38,660 nt of DNA from contig DDDG01000015.1 of the NCBI GenBank assembly GCA_002336245.1, forward strand, positions 55,499-94,158, given 5' to 3'. Below, piece after piece: positions 1 through 8,659 of the stretch. The notes beneath the pieces were generated by a model. That model worked only from the letters and a program-made list of their open reading frames with translations, did not search any database and was not told the DNA's origin. Numbering within the stretch: the first letter of the stretch is position 1; every line of letters starts with the position of its first letter. The DNA comes from Flavobacteriales bacterium UBA1986 (GTDB lineage Bacteria; Bacteroidota; Bacteroidia; Flavobacteriales_G; Salibacteraceae). Made by a program: the position numbers and the translations under genes.

Positions 1-77
1 AAAAAAATTTGTCGTATTCATGAACCATGTGTAGTCATCCTTGTTTAAATATTCATAACAATCATTAAACAAAAATC

Positions 78-2024
78 ATGAAATCTAAGTATTTACGTTT
101 TTCAGCTTTAGCTCTAGCCCTTTTCACCGCAGGCAGCCTAAGCGCTCAAACCAATGTCTTCGACGACGTTATTGCAACCAGCCCAAACCACACTTCTCTT
201 GAAGCAGCATTGATTCAGGAAGGTTTAGACGCGGCTCTTCGCAATGGCGGAAGTAGTTTAACAGTATTCGCTCCAGACGACGATGCCTTTGATAATTTAG
301 CGACAGCCCTGAATACAGACATTCCTGGTCTTTTGGCTCTTCCAAACCTAGACGCGATTCTATTGTACCACGTATTGGGCTCCACAGTTCCAGCATCATT
401 TGTAACCAACTTTGCAACCGTAACTCCATTGAACATGGACAATACCTTGAAATTGACAAAAACTTCAACGGGTAGTGTTTATGCAAACCAGGCGATGGTA
501 ACCACAGCTGATTTAGCAGCAGATAACGGTGTTGTGCATTCAGTAAACTCTGTACTTCTTCCATACGAAACTGTAGCTGATATTGCTATTGACAATGGGT
601 TCAGCACATTGGTAACGGCAGTCGCAACAGCAGAATTGCTTCCAGCACTTACAGATCCGTTATCTGACATAACAGTCTTTGCCCCAACCAATGGTGCCTT
701 CGACGATTTAGCAGCAGATTTGGGAACCGACATCAACGGAATCCTCGCTCTCAGCAATCTTGCCGACATCCTTACCTACCATGTGTTGGGAACAAACGTA
801 GCCGCTAGCGCGATTACCAATGGTGACGTTGTGACTCCACTAAGTGCAACAAATACATTGAAACTGACCAAAACTACAATGAGAGCTGTGTACGTGAACC
901 AAGCTATGGTAACAACGGCAGACATAACGGCAGACAATGGTGTTGTGCATGTTTTGGATGCAGCTTTACTCCCAAGTGAAACAGTAGTAGACGTAGCATT
1001 GGACAATGGCTTTTCAACTCTAGCAACGGCAGTAATCACTGCTGAGTTATTGCCAGCTTTAACAGATCCTTTCGCAACACTTACAGTGTTTGCTCCAACC
1101 AACGAAGCTTTCGATGATTTGGCTGCAGCTTTAAATACTGACATCGCTGGAATCTTAGCCTTGTCTAACTTAGCTGACATCCTAACCTACCACGTATTGG
1201 GTTCATCAGTTGAAGCAAGCGCCATCACAAACGGTGATGTTGTTACTCCATTGAGCTCAACAAACACTTTAAAACTGACAAAGACCTCAGCTGGTAGCGT
1301 TTATGTAAATCAAGCCATGGTGAGCACAGCAGATGTAATGGCTGACAACGGTGTAGTACACATTTTAGACGCAGCTGTACTTCCAAACGAAACAGTGATT
1401 GATGTTGCACTCGACAATGGCTTCTCAACCCTGGCTACAGCTGTCATCGCTGCTGAGTTGCTCCCTACCTTGAGCGACCCTTTCGCAGAGTTCACAGTAT
1501 TTGCACCTACCAACATAGCTTTTGATGATTTGGCAAGTGACTTAGGTACTGACCTCGCAGGAATCCTCGCTTTGTCGAACCTAGCTGACATCCTTACTTA
1601 CCACGTTGTAGCAGGAACAGTTCTATCAACTGATCTAACAGCAGGAAATGTAGCTACAGTAAATGGAGCAAGTGTAACAGTTGATTTGTCTTCAGGAATA
1701 ATGATTAACACAGCAACAGTATCAACACCAGACGTAACTGCAGACAACGGAGTAGTTCACGTAATCGACGCGGTACTTGTACCGAACGCAGTAGGTGTTA
1801 ATGAAGTGGAGAACATCGACGTACAGTTGTTCCCAAATCCAGCTATAGACTTGATTTCTATCTCAAATGCTTCAAACAGTAACTACTCCATCATGGATGT
1901 TAAAGGTTCTGTAGTATTGGAAGGATCACTCAACATCAACTCAATCAACGTATCGAGCTTGCCTAAAGGAGCATACTTCATTCAAATTGAAGGAGCTAAC
2001 CAAAGCAAGTTCATGAAGTTCTAA
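78..2024 (+). CDS. Secreted protein with four FAS1 (fasciclin) domains and a T9SS C-terminal sorting domain
   Basis: 648 residues. Residues 1-24 form a signal peptide (basic start, hydrophobic core, cut after SLSAQ). Four FAS1 domains follow at roughly 25-162, 163-299, 300-436 and 437-571, each with the hallmarks LTVFAPT(N/D)xAFDDL, an LADILTYHV block and a final ADNGVVHxxDAxLLP block. The last 70 residues (VQLFPNPA, then KGAYFIQIEG and a basic KFMKF end) match a Bacteroidetes T9SS type A sorting domain. FAS1 domains usually act in adhesion, so a cell-surface or matrix adhesin is inferred. Domains 2 to 4 repeat with an exact 411-bp period in the DNA. A terminator follows the stop, so it appears to be a single-gene unit. 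Confidence 0.93.
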   Translation: MKSKYLRFSALALALFTAGSLSAQTNVFDDVIATSPNHTSLEAALIQEGLDAALRNGGSSLTVFAPDDDAFDNLATALNTDIPGLLALPNLDAILLYHVLGSTVPASFVTNFATVTPLNMDNTLKLTKTSTGSVYANQAMVTTADLAADNGVVHSVNSVLLPYETVADIAIDNGFSTLVTAVATAELLPALTDPLSDITVFAPTNGAFDDLAADLGTDINGILALSNLADILTYHVLGTNVAASAITNGDVVTPLSATNTLKLTKTTMRAVYVNQAMVTTADITADNGVVHVLDAALLPSETVVDVALDNGFSTLATAVITAELLPALTDPFATLTVFAPTNEAFDDLAAALNTDIAGILALSNLADILTYHVLGSSVEASAITNGDVVTPLSSTNTLKLTKTSAGSVYVNQAMVSTADVMADNGVVHILDAAVLPNETVIDVALDNGFSTLATAVIAAELLPTLSDPFAEFTVFAPTNIAFDDLASDLGTDLAGILALSNLADILTYHVVAGTVLSTDLTAGNVATVNGASVTVDLSSGIMINTATVSTPDVTADNGVVHVIDAVLVPNAVGVNEVENIDVQLFPNPAIDLISISNASNSNYSIMDVKGSVVLEGSLNINSINVSSLPKGAYFIQIEGANQSKFMKF

Positions 2025-2056
2025 GCTGTCCTAGTTTAGTATATTTATCACGCTTG

Positions 2057-2084
2057 AAGGCCCGATATTTTGTTGGGCCTTTTT
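2057..2084 (+). terminator. Rho-independent terminator after the FAS1 gene
   Basis: A 7-bp stem AAGGCCC / GGGCCTT closes an 11-nt loop and runs into five T residues, 33 bases after the FAS1 stop codon. It separates that gene from menB. Confidence 0.8.
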
Positions 2085-2214
2085 GCTTTCTTGAATTCAA
2101 ACTAGGATTTTCAAACACTGCTCCCACTCCATCTAGGCAAAGGCGTTTTCAACACAATTAGCCTTCGAGCTGAAACTTAAAACTCCTACATTTCGACCTT
2201 CAAAATTTAGCCAC

Positions 2215-3057
2215 ATGAGCGCACACAATTGGATTAAAGTCCACGACTACGAAGACATCACCTACCACAAGAGCGGCAAGGTTGCCCGCATTGCTTTCAA
2301 TCGTCCAGAAGTGCGCAATGCCTTTAGGCCTAAAACAGTTGCAGAACTCTATGGTGCTTTTCTAGATGCACGAGAAGATGTAAATATTGGAGTGGTGTTG
2401 TTCAGCGGCGAAGGACCCTCAGCAAAAGACGGAGGCTGGGCCTTTTGCAGTGGCGGCGATCAGAATGCCCGTGGTCACCAAGGTTATGTGGACGAAGAGG
2501 GAATGCCTCGGCTGAACATTTTAGAAGTTCAACGGCTCATTCGCTTTATGCCCAAAGTGGTGATTGCCGTTGTACCTGGCTGGGCTGTTGGTGGCGGACA
2601 CAGTTTACACGTTGTTTGCGATTTGACGCTGGCGAGTAAGGAACACGCCATCTTCAAACAAACCGATGCCGACGTTACTAGTTTCGATGGTGGGTATGGC
2701 TCGGCGTATTTGGCAAAGATGGTCGGACAAAAGAAAGCCCGTGAAATCTTCTTTCTTGGAAGAAACTACAGCGCACAAGAAGCCTTCGACATGGGAATGG
2801 TGAACGCAGTGATTCCGCACGAAGAGCTCGAGCAAGAAGCCTACAATTGGGCTTTAGAAATTCTCGAGAAGTCCCCTACTTCAATCAAAATGTTGAAGTT
2901 CGCCATGAACCTCACCGACGACGGAATGGTTGGTCAGCAAGTGTTTGCGGGTGAAGCAACTCGCCTCGCCTATATGACCGATGAAGCCAAGGAAGGACGA
3001 AACGCCTTTCTCGAAAAGCGAAAACCGAACTTCGACGACATTAAATGGATTCCCTAG
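2215..3057 (+). CDS. menB: 1,4-dihydroxy-2-naphthoyl-CoA synthase
   Basis: 280 residues, the usual MenB length. It closes the second ring of menaquinone by converting o-succinylbenzoyl-CoA to 1,4-dihydroxy-2-naphthoyl-CoA in the cytoplasm. The crotonase fold is evident, and MenB-specific stretches set it apart from ordinary enoyl-CoA hydratases: FNRPEVRNAFRP near residue 28, AFCSGGDQNARG near 75, GWAVGGGHSLHVVCDLTLAS near 122, the ADVTSFDGGYGSAYLA segment near 152, and a C-terminal FLEKRKPNF. No other men gene lies nearby. A DUF4197 gene starts 19 bp downstream and may be co-transcribed. Menaquinone is the usual respiratory quinone of Bacteroidetes. Confidence 0.95.
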   Translation: MSAHNWIKVHDYEDITYHKSGKVARIAFNRPEVRNAFRPKTVAELYGAFLDAREDVNIGVVLFSGEGPSAKDGGWAFCSGGDQNARGHQGYVDEEGMPRLNILEVQRLIRFMPKVVIAVVPGWAVGGGHSLHVVCDLTLASKEHAIFKQTDADVTSFDGGYGSAYLAKMVGQKKAREIFFLGRNYSAQEAFDMGMVNAVIPHEELEQEAYNWALEILEKSPTSIKMLKFAMNLTDDGMVGQQVFAGEATRLAYMTDEAKEGRNAFLEKRKPNFDDIKWIP

Positions 3058-3076
3058 GAAGCAATACTTTCAAGCA

Positions 3077-3799
3077 ATGAAATACAAATACGGAACGCTC
3101 CTCCTCGCTTTTCTAGGATGGTCCTCTACTTACGCACAGAATTTTGGCGGTCTGAAAAAAGCTGTAGAATCTAAGGTTGAGACAGTTGCACCTAGCGGTT
3201 TATCAGAAGAGGAAATTGCAGCTGGGTTGAAGGAAGCTTTAAATTCTGGAGTTGAAAAGGGCGTAACACAACTTTCCAAACCCGACGGTTTTTTCAAAGA
3301 TCCCGAAATCAAAATCCCACTTCCACCGGAAGCTCAAGAAGTAGAGAAAAAACTCCGGGCCATTGTTCAGGGCGACAAAGTAGATGAAGCCATTGAATCC
3401 ATCAATCGAGCGGCGGAGGATGCTGTGATTGCTTCCAAGGACATCTTCGTTGCTGCCATTAAAGAAATGAGCTTAACAGATGCGCTTGGCATTCTGAATG
3501 GCGAAGACGATGCTGCAACTACTTTCCTGAACAAAAGCACGCGTTCCAGTTTGGAAGCGAAGTTCAAACCATCGATTAAAGCTTCGCTGGAAAAGGTTGG
3601 TGCTACCAAACATTGGAACTCCATTTTCAGCACCTACAATAAGCTTCCATTCGTAAAAAAGGTGAATCCAGATTTAGAGGATTATGCCACTACCAAAACC
3701 ATCGACGGACTCTTTGTTCAAATTGCGAAAGAAGAGCTGGCCATTCGAAAAAATCCGCTTGCCCGCGTGAGCGACTTGTTGAAGAAGGTGTTTAAATAG
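3077..3799 (+). CDS. Secreted DUF4197 family protein
   Basis: 240 residues from the ATG at 3077. The frame is open further upstream, but those codons lie within menB. The chosen start gives a signal peptide (KYGTLLLAFLGWSSTYAQ). The mature part is mostly helical, with the DUF4197 pattern: LSEEEIAAGLKEALNSGVEKG near the start, IKIPLPPEAQEVEKKLR, then DALGILNGEDDAATTFLNK, and a closing block TKTIDGLFVQIAKEE. The family is widespread in Bacteroidetes and Proteobacteria and has no assigned function; a periplasmic location is inferred. It begins 19 bp after menB, so shared transcription is likely, but no functional link is evident. Confidence 0.88.
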   Translation: MKYKYGTLLLAFLGWSSTYAQNFGGLKKAVESKVETVAPSGLSEEEIAAGLKEALNSGVEKGVTQLSKPDGFFKDPEIKIPLPPEAQEVEKKLRAIVQGDKVDEAIESINRAAEDAVIASKDIFVAAIKEMSLTDALGILNGEDDAATTFLNKSTRSSLEAKFKPSIKASLEKVGATKHWNSIFSTYNKLPFVKKVNPDLEDYATTKTIDGLFVQIAKEELAIRKNPLARVSDLLKKVFK

Positions 3800-3825
3800 A
3801 CTTCCTGGCAAGCATTTCAGATCGA

Positions 3826-4701
3826 CTAGTTTCCATTTCTCCAGTCCTCTGGGTTGAACGAAAATCGGTTCTCCAGAAACAACTCACCATCCGCGATCAT
3901 ACGCACGGTGTAGAAATCCTCGGTATACACACTGTGATCAAAGGAATATTCAACTACATGTTCTCCGGGTGGAGTTTCTTTATTGTTGAAGAGTTCACGA
4001 ACTACAGTATTGTCTTCATTGAATAAAGCAATTTCTACGGCCATCGGAAAACTCGCATTGAATGTGAATGCCCCACCAACGGTGGCTTTCGTCACGGCAG
4101 CACGGTAATTCCGCTGATAGTCGTCGGCTGCAGGTTTTGGCGGAAGTTCTTCTCCATTGAGATTGGCTACGTAACGAATTAAGGGCAAACCTTCATCGTA
4201 ATGATAACCACTGATCTCGCGAGCAGACTTTCCATCTGCCACAGCCCAAACCGCATCTTGGCCCATATATGAGTACAATTCATTCGCTTGTATGATTCTT
4301 CCAAGCCCTTTCAGCTTATCGTTTACCCTACCGGAAAAATGATAATCGCTTCCTCCCGATGGGGCGCGATCGTGCGCCTCAAGACACATGGCTCGCACCT
4401 TCGTTTCCTCCCTTTGATTGGGAGCTAGGCTAATCAGTTGTTCCTGGACAATCATGAAGTTTTGATATTCAGACTCTCCAGGCTCGAGCTTCATCCCATT
4501 TTCGAGCTTAATCTTTAGATTTCTACCACTGATGTTTTTCAATTTTATCTTGAAAGGCTCATGGTAATGTGTACTATTCGTGTTCACTTCTATCTCAGCT
4601 GTGACGAGTGAAGAGGATAAGGCTTGGTAAAAGGTGTATTCAGACACAGGAGGTGCGAAGCCTAAAAAACAAAGTGCGAGTATGAAGAGTATGTTTTTCA
4701 T
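3826..4701 (-). CDS. Secreted protein of unknown function
   Basis: 291 residues with an N-terminal signal sequence (KNILFILALCFLGFAPP). I do not recognise the family. The first half looks like beta-sandwich sequence (IEVNTNSTHYHEPFKIKLKN). A Cys-containing centre follows (MCLEAHDRAPSGGSDYHFSG). The C-terminal 90 residues (AVEIALFNEDNTVVRELF, then GEHVVEYSF) resemble a FlgD-type Ig-like repeat often found at the end of Bacteroidetes surface proteins. It is convergent with the DUF4197 gene, with only 26 bp between them and no clear terminator. An exported, surface or periplasmic role is inferred. Confidence 0.75.
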   Translation of the reverse strand: MKNILFILALCFLGFAPPVSEYTFYQALSSSLVTAEIEVNTNSTHYHEPFKIKLKNISGRNLKIKLENGMKLEPGESEYQNFMIVQEQLISLAPNQREETKVRAMCLEAHDRAPSGGSDYHFSGRVNDKLKGLGRIIQANELYSYMGQDAVWAVADGKSAREISGYHYDEGLPLIRYVANLNGEELPPKPAADDYQRNYRAAVTKATVGGAFTFNASFPMAVEIALFNEDNTVVRELFNNKETPPGEHVVEYSFDHSVYTEDFYTVRMIADGELFLENRFSFNPEDWRNGN

Positions 4702-4859
4702 GGGGGTCTTTACATAAGAACGGCTTAATTTTTCTAAATATTGTCATCCGTTCACTTAGAACAGGACATTTCGTTCAAGGACCTTGAAGTCGGACAATTT
4801 GCTCTTGAATAGATAGAATTTCCATATGAAAAGGTCAATTTCGTGGAGATCAATTGAGC

Positions 4860-5198
4860 ATGTACAGCATATACGTCATAGAATTATCCAAGAAGGTCTT
4901 CAATGATAGCCGGAAATTTCGAGAAGCAAATCCTCAGTTTAATGGTGCGCTTCAATGTCTTTATGTTGGCATGACTAGCAAGACTCCTAAGGAGCGTTTC
5001 GAACAGCATAAAACGGCCTACAGAAATGCTAAAGGACATAAGCTGTCGTCGAACATCGTCGAGAAGTATGGGATGTATCTTCGTCCGAGTTTGTACAACC
5101 ACATTGCCCCAATAAAAACAAGAGCTGAAGCGCTGAAAGCTGAAGAGCAACTTGCATTGAAACTACGTCGAGAGCGCTATGCTGTTTGGTTCAATTGA
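4860..5198 (+). CDS. GIY-YIG-like nuclease domain protein
   Basis: 112 residues from the ATG at 4860; an in-frame TTG at 4854 is the alternative. A GGAGA at 4845-4849 sits at better spacing for the ATG. Sequence YSIYVIEL stands where GIY is expected and LYVGMTSKTPKERFEQHK where YIG and the catalytic Arg are expected. A late Glu in ALKAEEQLALKLR fits the metal-binding residue. An insert of about 20 residues separates the two motifs, so this is a divergent member, unlike the compact GIY-YIG protein at 33289. The role is unknown; DNA cleavage is inferred from the fold only. The downstream gene begins 15 bp later. Confidence 0.62.
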   Translation: MYSIYVIELSKKVFNDSRKFREANPQFNGALQCLYVGMTSKTPKERFEQHKTAYRNAKGHKLSSNIVEKYGMYLRPSLYNHIAPIKTRAEALKAEEQLALKLRRERYAVWFN

Positions 5199-5213
5199 TG
5201 CTATGGCCCTTCT

Positions 5214-5759
5214 ATGAAAAAACTATTTACCCTACTCGCACTGGGCGCTCCTCTTTTCTGCTTGGCTCAGAAAACGAGCCTGGAAACCATTTCAGTCGAG
5301 CCCTATCTCGGCTTTGAGAACTACGAACACTTCACACGCCTCAATTTAAAATCAAGCAATGCCTCAGCGAGTTACATCGAAGGTTTCGAATTTGAATGGG
5401 GCTTTCACTACAAACTGCGAGTAAAAGTGATCGAGTTGCGGGAGACACTCTCCGATGGCACCCAATACGATTTCGCTCTCGAGAAAGTGCTTTCTAAAAC
5501 GGCTGCCCCAGATTCCTTCACCTTCAGACTTCACTTAGACCCAGATCGATACTATTATGAACTTCCTCCAGACGAGCAATACATGAACGCAACTTTCAAA
5601 GCCACTTCCGACAGCACGTATTGCTACTTCGATGAAGTTGAAATTGTGATTCCTGAAGAACACAGAGATCGTTTCAAAGCCTTTATTGCTGGGAATGGAG
5701 GGCGGAATTCTACTTTCAAGTTCGATGGCAAGAACCGCATTAGGTTGGTGAGTTTTTAG
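5214..5759 (+). CDS. Secreted DUF4377 domain protein
   Basis: 181 residues with a signal peptide (MKKLFTLLALGAPLFCLAQ). Residues 57-90 carry the DUF4377 signature: YIEGFEFEWGFHYKLRVKV followed by a spacer and YDFALEKVLSKT. DUF4377 is a small beta domain often found in periplasmic or lipoprotein contexts, sometimes with META/HslJ domains; no function is established. The remainder (PDSFTFRLHLDPDRYYYELP, a Cys in STYCYFDE) is not recognised. It lies 15 bp behind the GIY-YIG-like gene, suggesting one transcript, although the two products have no obvious link. Confidence 0.78.
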   Translation: MKKLFTLLALGAPLFCLAQKTSLETISVEPYLGFENYEHFTRLNLKSSNASASYIEGFEFEWGFHYKLRVKVIELRETLSDGTQYDFALEKVLSKTAAPDSFTFRLHLDPDRYYYELPPDEQYMNATFKATSDSTYCYFDEVEIVIPEEHRDRFKAFIAGNGGRNSTFKFDGKNRIRLVSF

Positions 5760-5959
5760 AGCTTTTAGAATTAAAAAAATCTATTCTGGCGAGTAGAAAA
5801 GAAATTCCATTGGACTGAAAGCTGGGCTATCAACAATGTGTTCTTGAATACACCTTAAAATTCAACGACAATAAAGCCTTCCAAGACTTACTTTCGTCAA
5901 AAGCACATCAACGTCTTTTCCACTCAGAAAAGTTGACCTAAGCTTTTTGAATCGATGCA

Positions 5960-6613
5960 ATGAGAAGTTTACGCATACCCTTCTTTATTCTATTCTTCGG
6001 ACTAGGTCTCTTCAATTCATGCGACAGCGGGCCATCTGAAGAAACCATCATCAAAAGAAGTCTTCCAGACACGCTGAGCGCAAGCCAACGCTTTATTGCT
6101 CGTCAGGTAGACCTTGGCGACATTCGAAAGCAGGAAGAATTTGAGATGCGGCTTTGGATTAAACCTACAACGAACAACACCCAAGAGGTGATTGTGATTA
6201 CTGCTATTGGAAGCTCTTTCATTTGTGAGAAAATCAACCTCACCTATTCCGAAGAAAAATTCCCACCTCAAGCTGAATACGGTCTTAAACCAAAAGTGGA
6301 ATCTTTTTCCATCAACGTAGCGATTCCAATCATTCCGATTGACTCCCTGATTGCACTCATCGAACCTGAAGACCCTAGAACATTGATTCACCAGGATCTC
6401 TTAGACGGCTTCGAAGAACGTGATGTGGATGGCATTCAATATGAGTTTGAATACGCTTTGGGGGAAAAGAGAGGAAACTTCAGATTCCACTGCCCGGAAC
6501 TGTACATGGATGAATTTGAAGAATGTGCTCGTATGCAGCGTATTATTCTGGCTTTTGAGAAAGCATTCGGCGCTCACCAATTACAGCATACTCCTTGCTC
6601 TCATCACTTATAA
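5960..6613 (+). CDS. Putative lipoprotein of unknown function
   Basis: 217 residues. The N-terminus (RIPFFILFFGLGLFNSCDSG) is a lipoprotein signal with the lipidated Cys at about residue 21. The mature chain is acidic and has no family I recognise. It contains IVITAIGSSFICEKINL, IPIIPIDSLIALIEPEDPRT, and a Cys- and His-rich end (HCPELYMDEFEECARM, ending TPCSHHL). The 200 bp before it hold no convincing gene. Membrane anchoring is inferred from the lipobox alone. Confidence 0.7.
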   Translation: MRSLRIPFFILFFGLGLFNSCDSGPSEETIIKRSLPDTLSASQRFIARQVDLGDIRKQEEFEMRLWIKPTTNNTQEVIVITAIGSSFICEKINLTYSEEKFPPQAEYGLKPKVESFSINVAIPIIPIDSLIALIEPEDPRTLIHQDLLDGFEERDVDGIQYEFEYALGEKRGNFRFHCPELYMDEFEECARMQRIILAFEKAFGAHQLQHTPCSHHL

Positions 6614-6716
6614 GCTAGATCGGTCATCTTGAAGAAATATTATTCCCCTTTTAAGTTTCTCCCGACCAACCAAAGCTTAATTTTGCAAGACCTACTGTAG
6701 ACACGAATAGAAGCCA

Positions 6717-7790
6717 GTGAAGAGTACAATAATCATAGGAACAGGAAGTTACATTCCAGAAGGAGTCAAAACAAACAGCGACTTTGCTGAGAACCATTTT
6801 TTCGACGCGAATGAAGTCGAGATTGACCTTACTGGCGAAGAGATTACATCTAAGTTCGAAAAGATTACCGGAATTCGAGAGCGGCGATATGTAAGACCCA
6901 ACCAACTGAACTCGGACATTGCCTACTTAGCAGGAAAAAAAGCCATTGAAGATTCAGGAGTTGACCCCGAAACCATTGATCAAATCATCGTCGCCCACAA
7001 TTTTGGTGATGTTCGTAATGGCTCGATTCAAACAGACATTCTACCAGCCATCGCCTCTCGCGTGAAGCATCATTTGAAAATCGCCAATCCAAATTGTGTG
7101 GCCTACGATATACTTTTTGGTTGCCCAGGCTGGGTTCAAGGAGTGATTCAAGCAGATGCTTTCATGAAAGCCGGGATGGCAAAAACAATCCTTGTCATTG
7201 GATCCGAAACTCTCTCACGCGTGGTAGATGAGCACGACCGCGACAGCATGATCTTCTCAGACGGCGCAGGAGCTTGTGTATTGAGCCACGAAGAGGTTGG
7301 AGACAGCAAGCAAGGAATTCTTGCCACGGCATCCATGTCGCACACCCTTGACGAGGCCTTCTACTTGTTCTGCGGAAAAACCAATAAACCTGAAGCCAAC
7401 CAAGACGTTCTGTACATTAAAATGCACGGTAAAAAGGTGTATGAATACGCGCTCACTAAGGTTCCTGGAGGCATTAAAGAATGCTTGGACAACGCCGGTG
7501 TTGACATCAGCGACTTGAAGAAAATATTCATTCACCAAGCCAATGAGAAACTCGACCAAGGAGTGGTGAAGCGGCTGTACCGCTTGTACGGAATTCGCGA
7601 AGTTCCTACACATGTAATGCCGATGAGCGTTCATGAACTTGGAAACAGTTCAGTAGCAACAGTCCCTACTCTATACGATCAAGTTTTGAGAGGAGAGCTG
7701 GAAAATCAAGAAATCAAGAAAGGTGATGTCGTCGTTTTTGCATCTGTTGGTGCAGGAATGAACGTGAACGCCGTGTGTTACAGAGTTTAA
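6717..7790 (+). CDS. 3-oxoacyl-ACP synthase III (FabH-like ketoacyl synthase)
   Basis: 357 residues from a GTG start, which places the conserved STIIIGTGSYIPEGV strand at the very N-terminus as in the family. The catalytic triad is present: Cys136 in LFGCPGWVQG, His in IFIHQANEKLDQG and Asn in HELGNSSVATVPTLYDQ. KAS III condenses an acyl-CoA primer with malonyl-ACP to begin fatty acid chains. At 357 residues it is longer than E. coli FabH (317), with an N-terminal insert (NHFFDANEVEIDLTGEEI). Such longer versions are common in Bacteroidetes beside another FabH and may use a different primer or make a secondary product, so I give no gene symbol. It stands alone. Confidence 0.88.
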   Translation: MKSTIIIGTGSYIPEGVKTNSDFAENHFFDANEVEIDLTGEEITSKFEKITGIRERRYVRPNQLNSDIAYLAGKKAIEDSGVDPETIDQIIVAHNFGDVRNGSIQTDILPAIASRVKHHLKIANPNCVAYDILFGCPGWVQGVIQADAFMKAGMAKTILVIGSETLSRVVDEHDRDSMIFSDGAGACVLSHEEVGDSKQGILATASMSHTLDEAFYLFCGKTNKPEANQDVLYIKMHGKKVYEYALTKVPGGIKECLDNAGVDISDLKKIFIHQANEKLDQGVVKRLYRLYGIREVPTHVMPMSVHELGNSSVATVPTLYDQVLRGELENQEIKKGDVVVFASVGAGMNVNAVCYRV

Positions 7791-7910
7791 AAGAGCTCAG
7801 AGTGACAGTGAGAAACTGAACATTCATCCACATTCCTTAAGATTCGCTTAACCCAATTTAAGCGGTAATTCACGTCCTTTGCCGGACCTGAGCAAATTCA
7901 ACAAACAACA

Positions 7911-8624
7911 ATGACCGGACAGCCACAATCAAACTACACAAGTTCAATGGATCACTTCTTTAGAGGAGCTTTTTCAATTGACCTTGCCTTGTTTAGGTTT
8001 CGGGCTGGAAACTTGGAATTGCTGCTTCAAGAAAAAGAAGAAGTGATAGATGGCCTACAATTGGGTTTACCCGGGGCTCTAATTCTTCCAGATGAAGATA
8101 CAAAAGCAGCAGTAGCTGACTTGAGCGAGCAACTCATCGGACGAACAGACTTCTATCATGAACAGCTGAGCGCCTTTTCTGAATTGCACCGACATCCACT
8201 TGGACGAGTCATCACCATCGCTTATTACGGACTTATTTCCAACGAGAAACTTCTAGAAAAACTTGGAGACGACCTTCGCTGGTATCCAATGAACCAGATT
8301 CCAAAACTGAGCTACGATCACAATCAAATTTTAGAGTCGGCCATTTCACGCTTCAAGGAAGATCTTTTAAATCAGCCAATCGTAGCCGAATTATTGCCGA
8401 AGGAATTCATCCTGGCCGACATCATTTCAATCTACGAACAAGCCTTTCAGAGAACTCTGAATCAATCGAATTTTCGTAAGAGTTTGAAGCGGAGTAAGCT
8501 CTTGGTTCCTTCAGGAAGAAAAATGTCTGCAGGCGAAAACATTGGACGACCGGCTGAGCTCTATTCTTTTGCAAATCTCGATTCTACAGAGAAAGATCCT
8601 GACGTCATCAGCTTTAACTTTTAG
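7911..8624 (+). CDS. Nudix-fold transcriptional regulator (NrtR/AraR type) with degenerate Nudix box
   Basis: 237 residues. Residues 20-140 have the Nudix fold seen in NrtR-type regulators (DLALFRFRAGNLELLLQEK, then GLQLGLPGALILPDEDT, then ELHRHPLGRVITIAYYGLI). The Nudix box is ruined: the REUXEE segment reads ADLSEQ, so hydrolysis is very unlikely. Residues 160-237 form the winged-helix part (FILADIISIYEQAF, then NQSNFRKSLKRSKLLVPSG, then RPAELYSF), where NrtR and Bacteroidetes AraR bind DNA. The protein is therefore probably a ligand sensor and repressor. It converges on the aldehyde dehydrogenase / TPP enzyme pair, with 14 bp between, so these are candidate targets. The ligand cannot be read from the sequence. 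Confidence 0.85.
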   Translation: MTGQPQSNYTSSMDHFFRGAFSIDLALFRFRAGNLELLLQEKEEVIDGLQLGLPGALILPDEDTKAAVADLSEQLIGRTDFYHEQLSAFSELHRHPLGRVITIAYYGLISNEKLLEKLGDDLRWYPMNQIPKLSYDHNQILESAISRFKEDLLNQPIVAELLPKEFILADIISIYEQAFQRTLNQSNFRKSLKRSKLLVPSGRKMSAGENIGRPAELYSFANLDSTEKDPDVISFNF

Positions 8625-8628
8625 AGGC

Positions 8629-8659
8629 ACTGCTCGTTCTATTGCAGCAGTGGACTTTT
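8629..8659. terminator. Possible shared terminator hairpin between convergent genes
   Basis: A 7-bp inverted repeat CACTGCT / AGCAGTG with an 11-nt loop lies between the convergent regulator and aldehyde dehydrogenase genes and overlaps the last codons of the latter. Only four T residues follow on the plus strand, so it is weak as a terminator. Confidence 0.4.

Noticed and set aside
776..1591. Long minus-strand frames inside the FAS1 gene
   Set aside because: They mirror the repeated FAS1 coding sequence and have low-complexity Ser/Ala/Val composition; the plus-strand gene is clear.
5760..5959. Open stretch of about 40 codons ending KAFQDLLSSKAHQRLFHSEK
   Set aside because: No start codon in frame, preceded by a stop, and no family recognised. 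It may be a gene remnant but the evidence is too weak.
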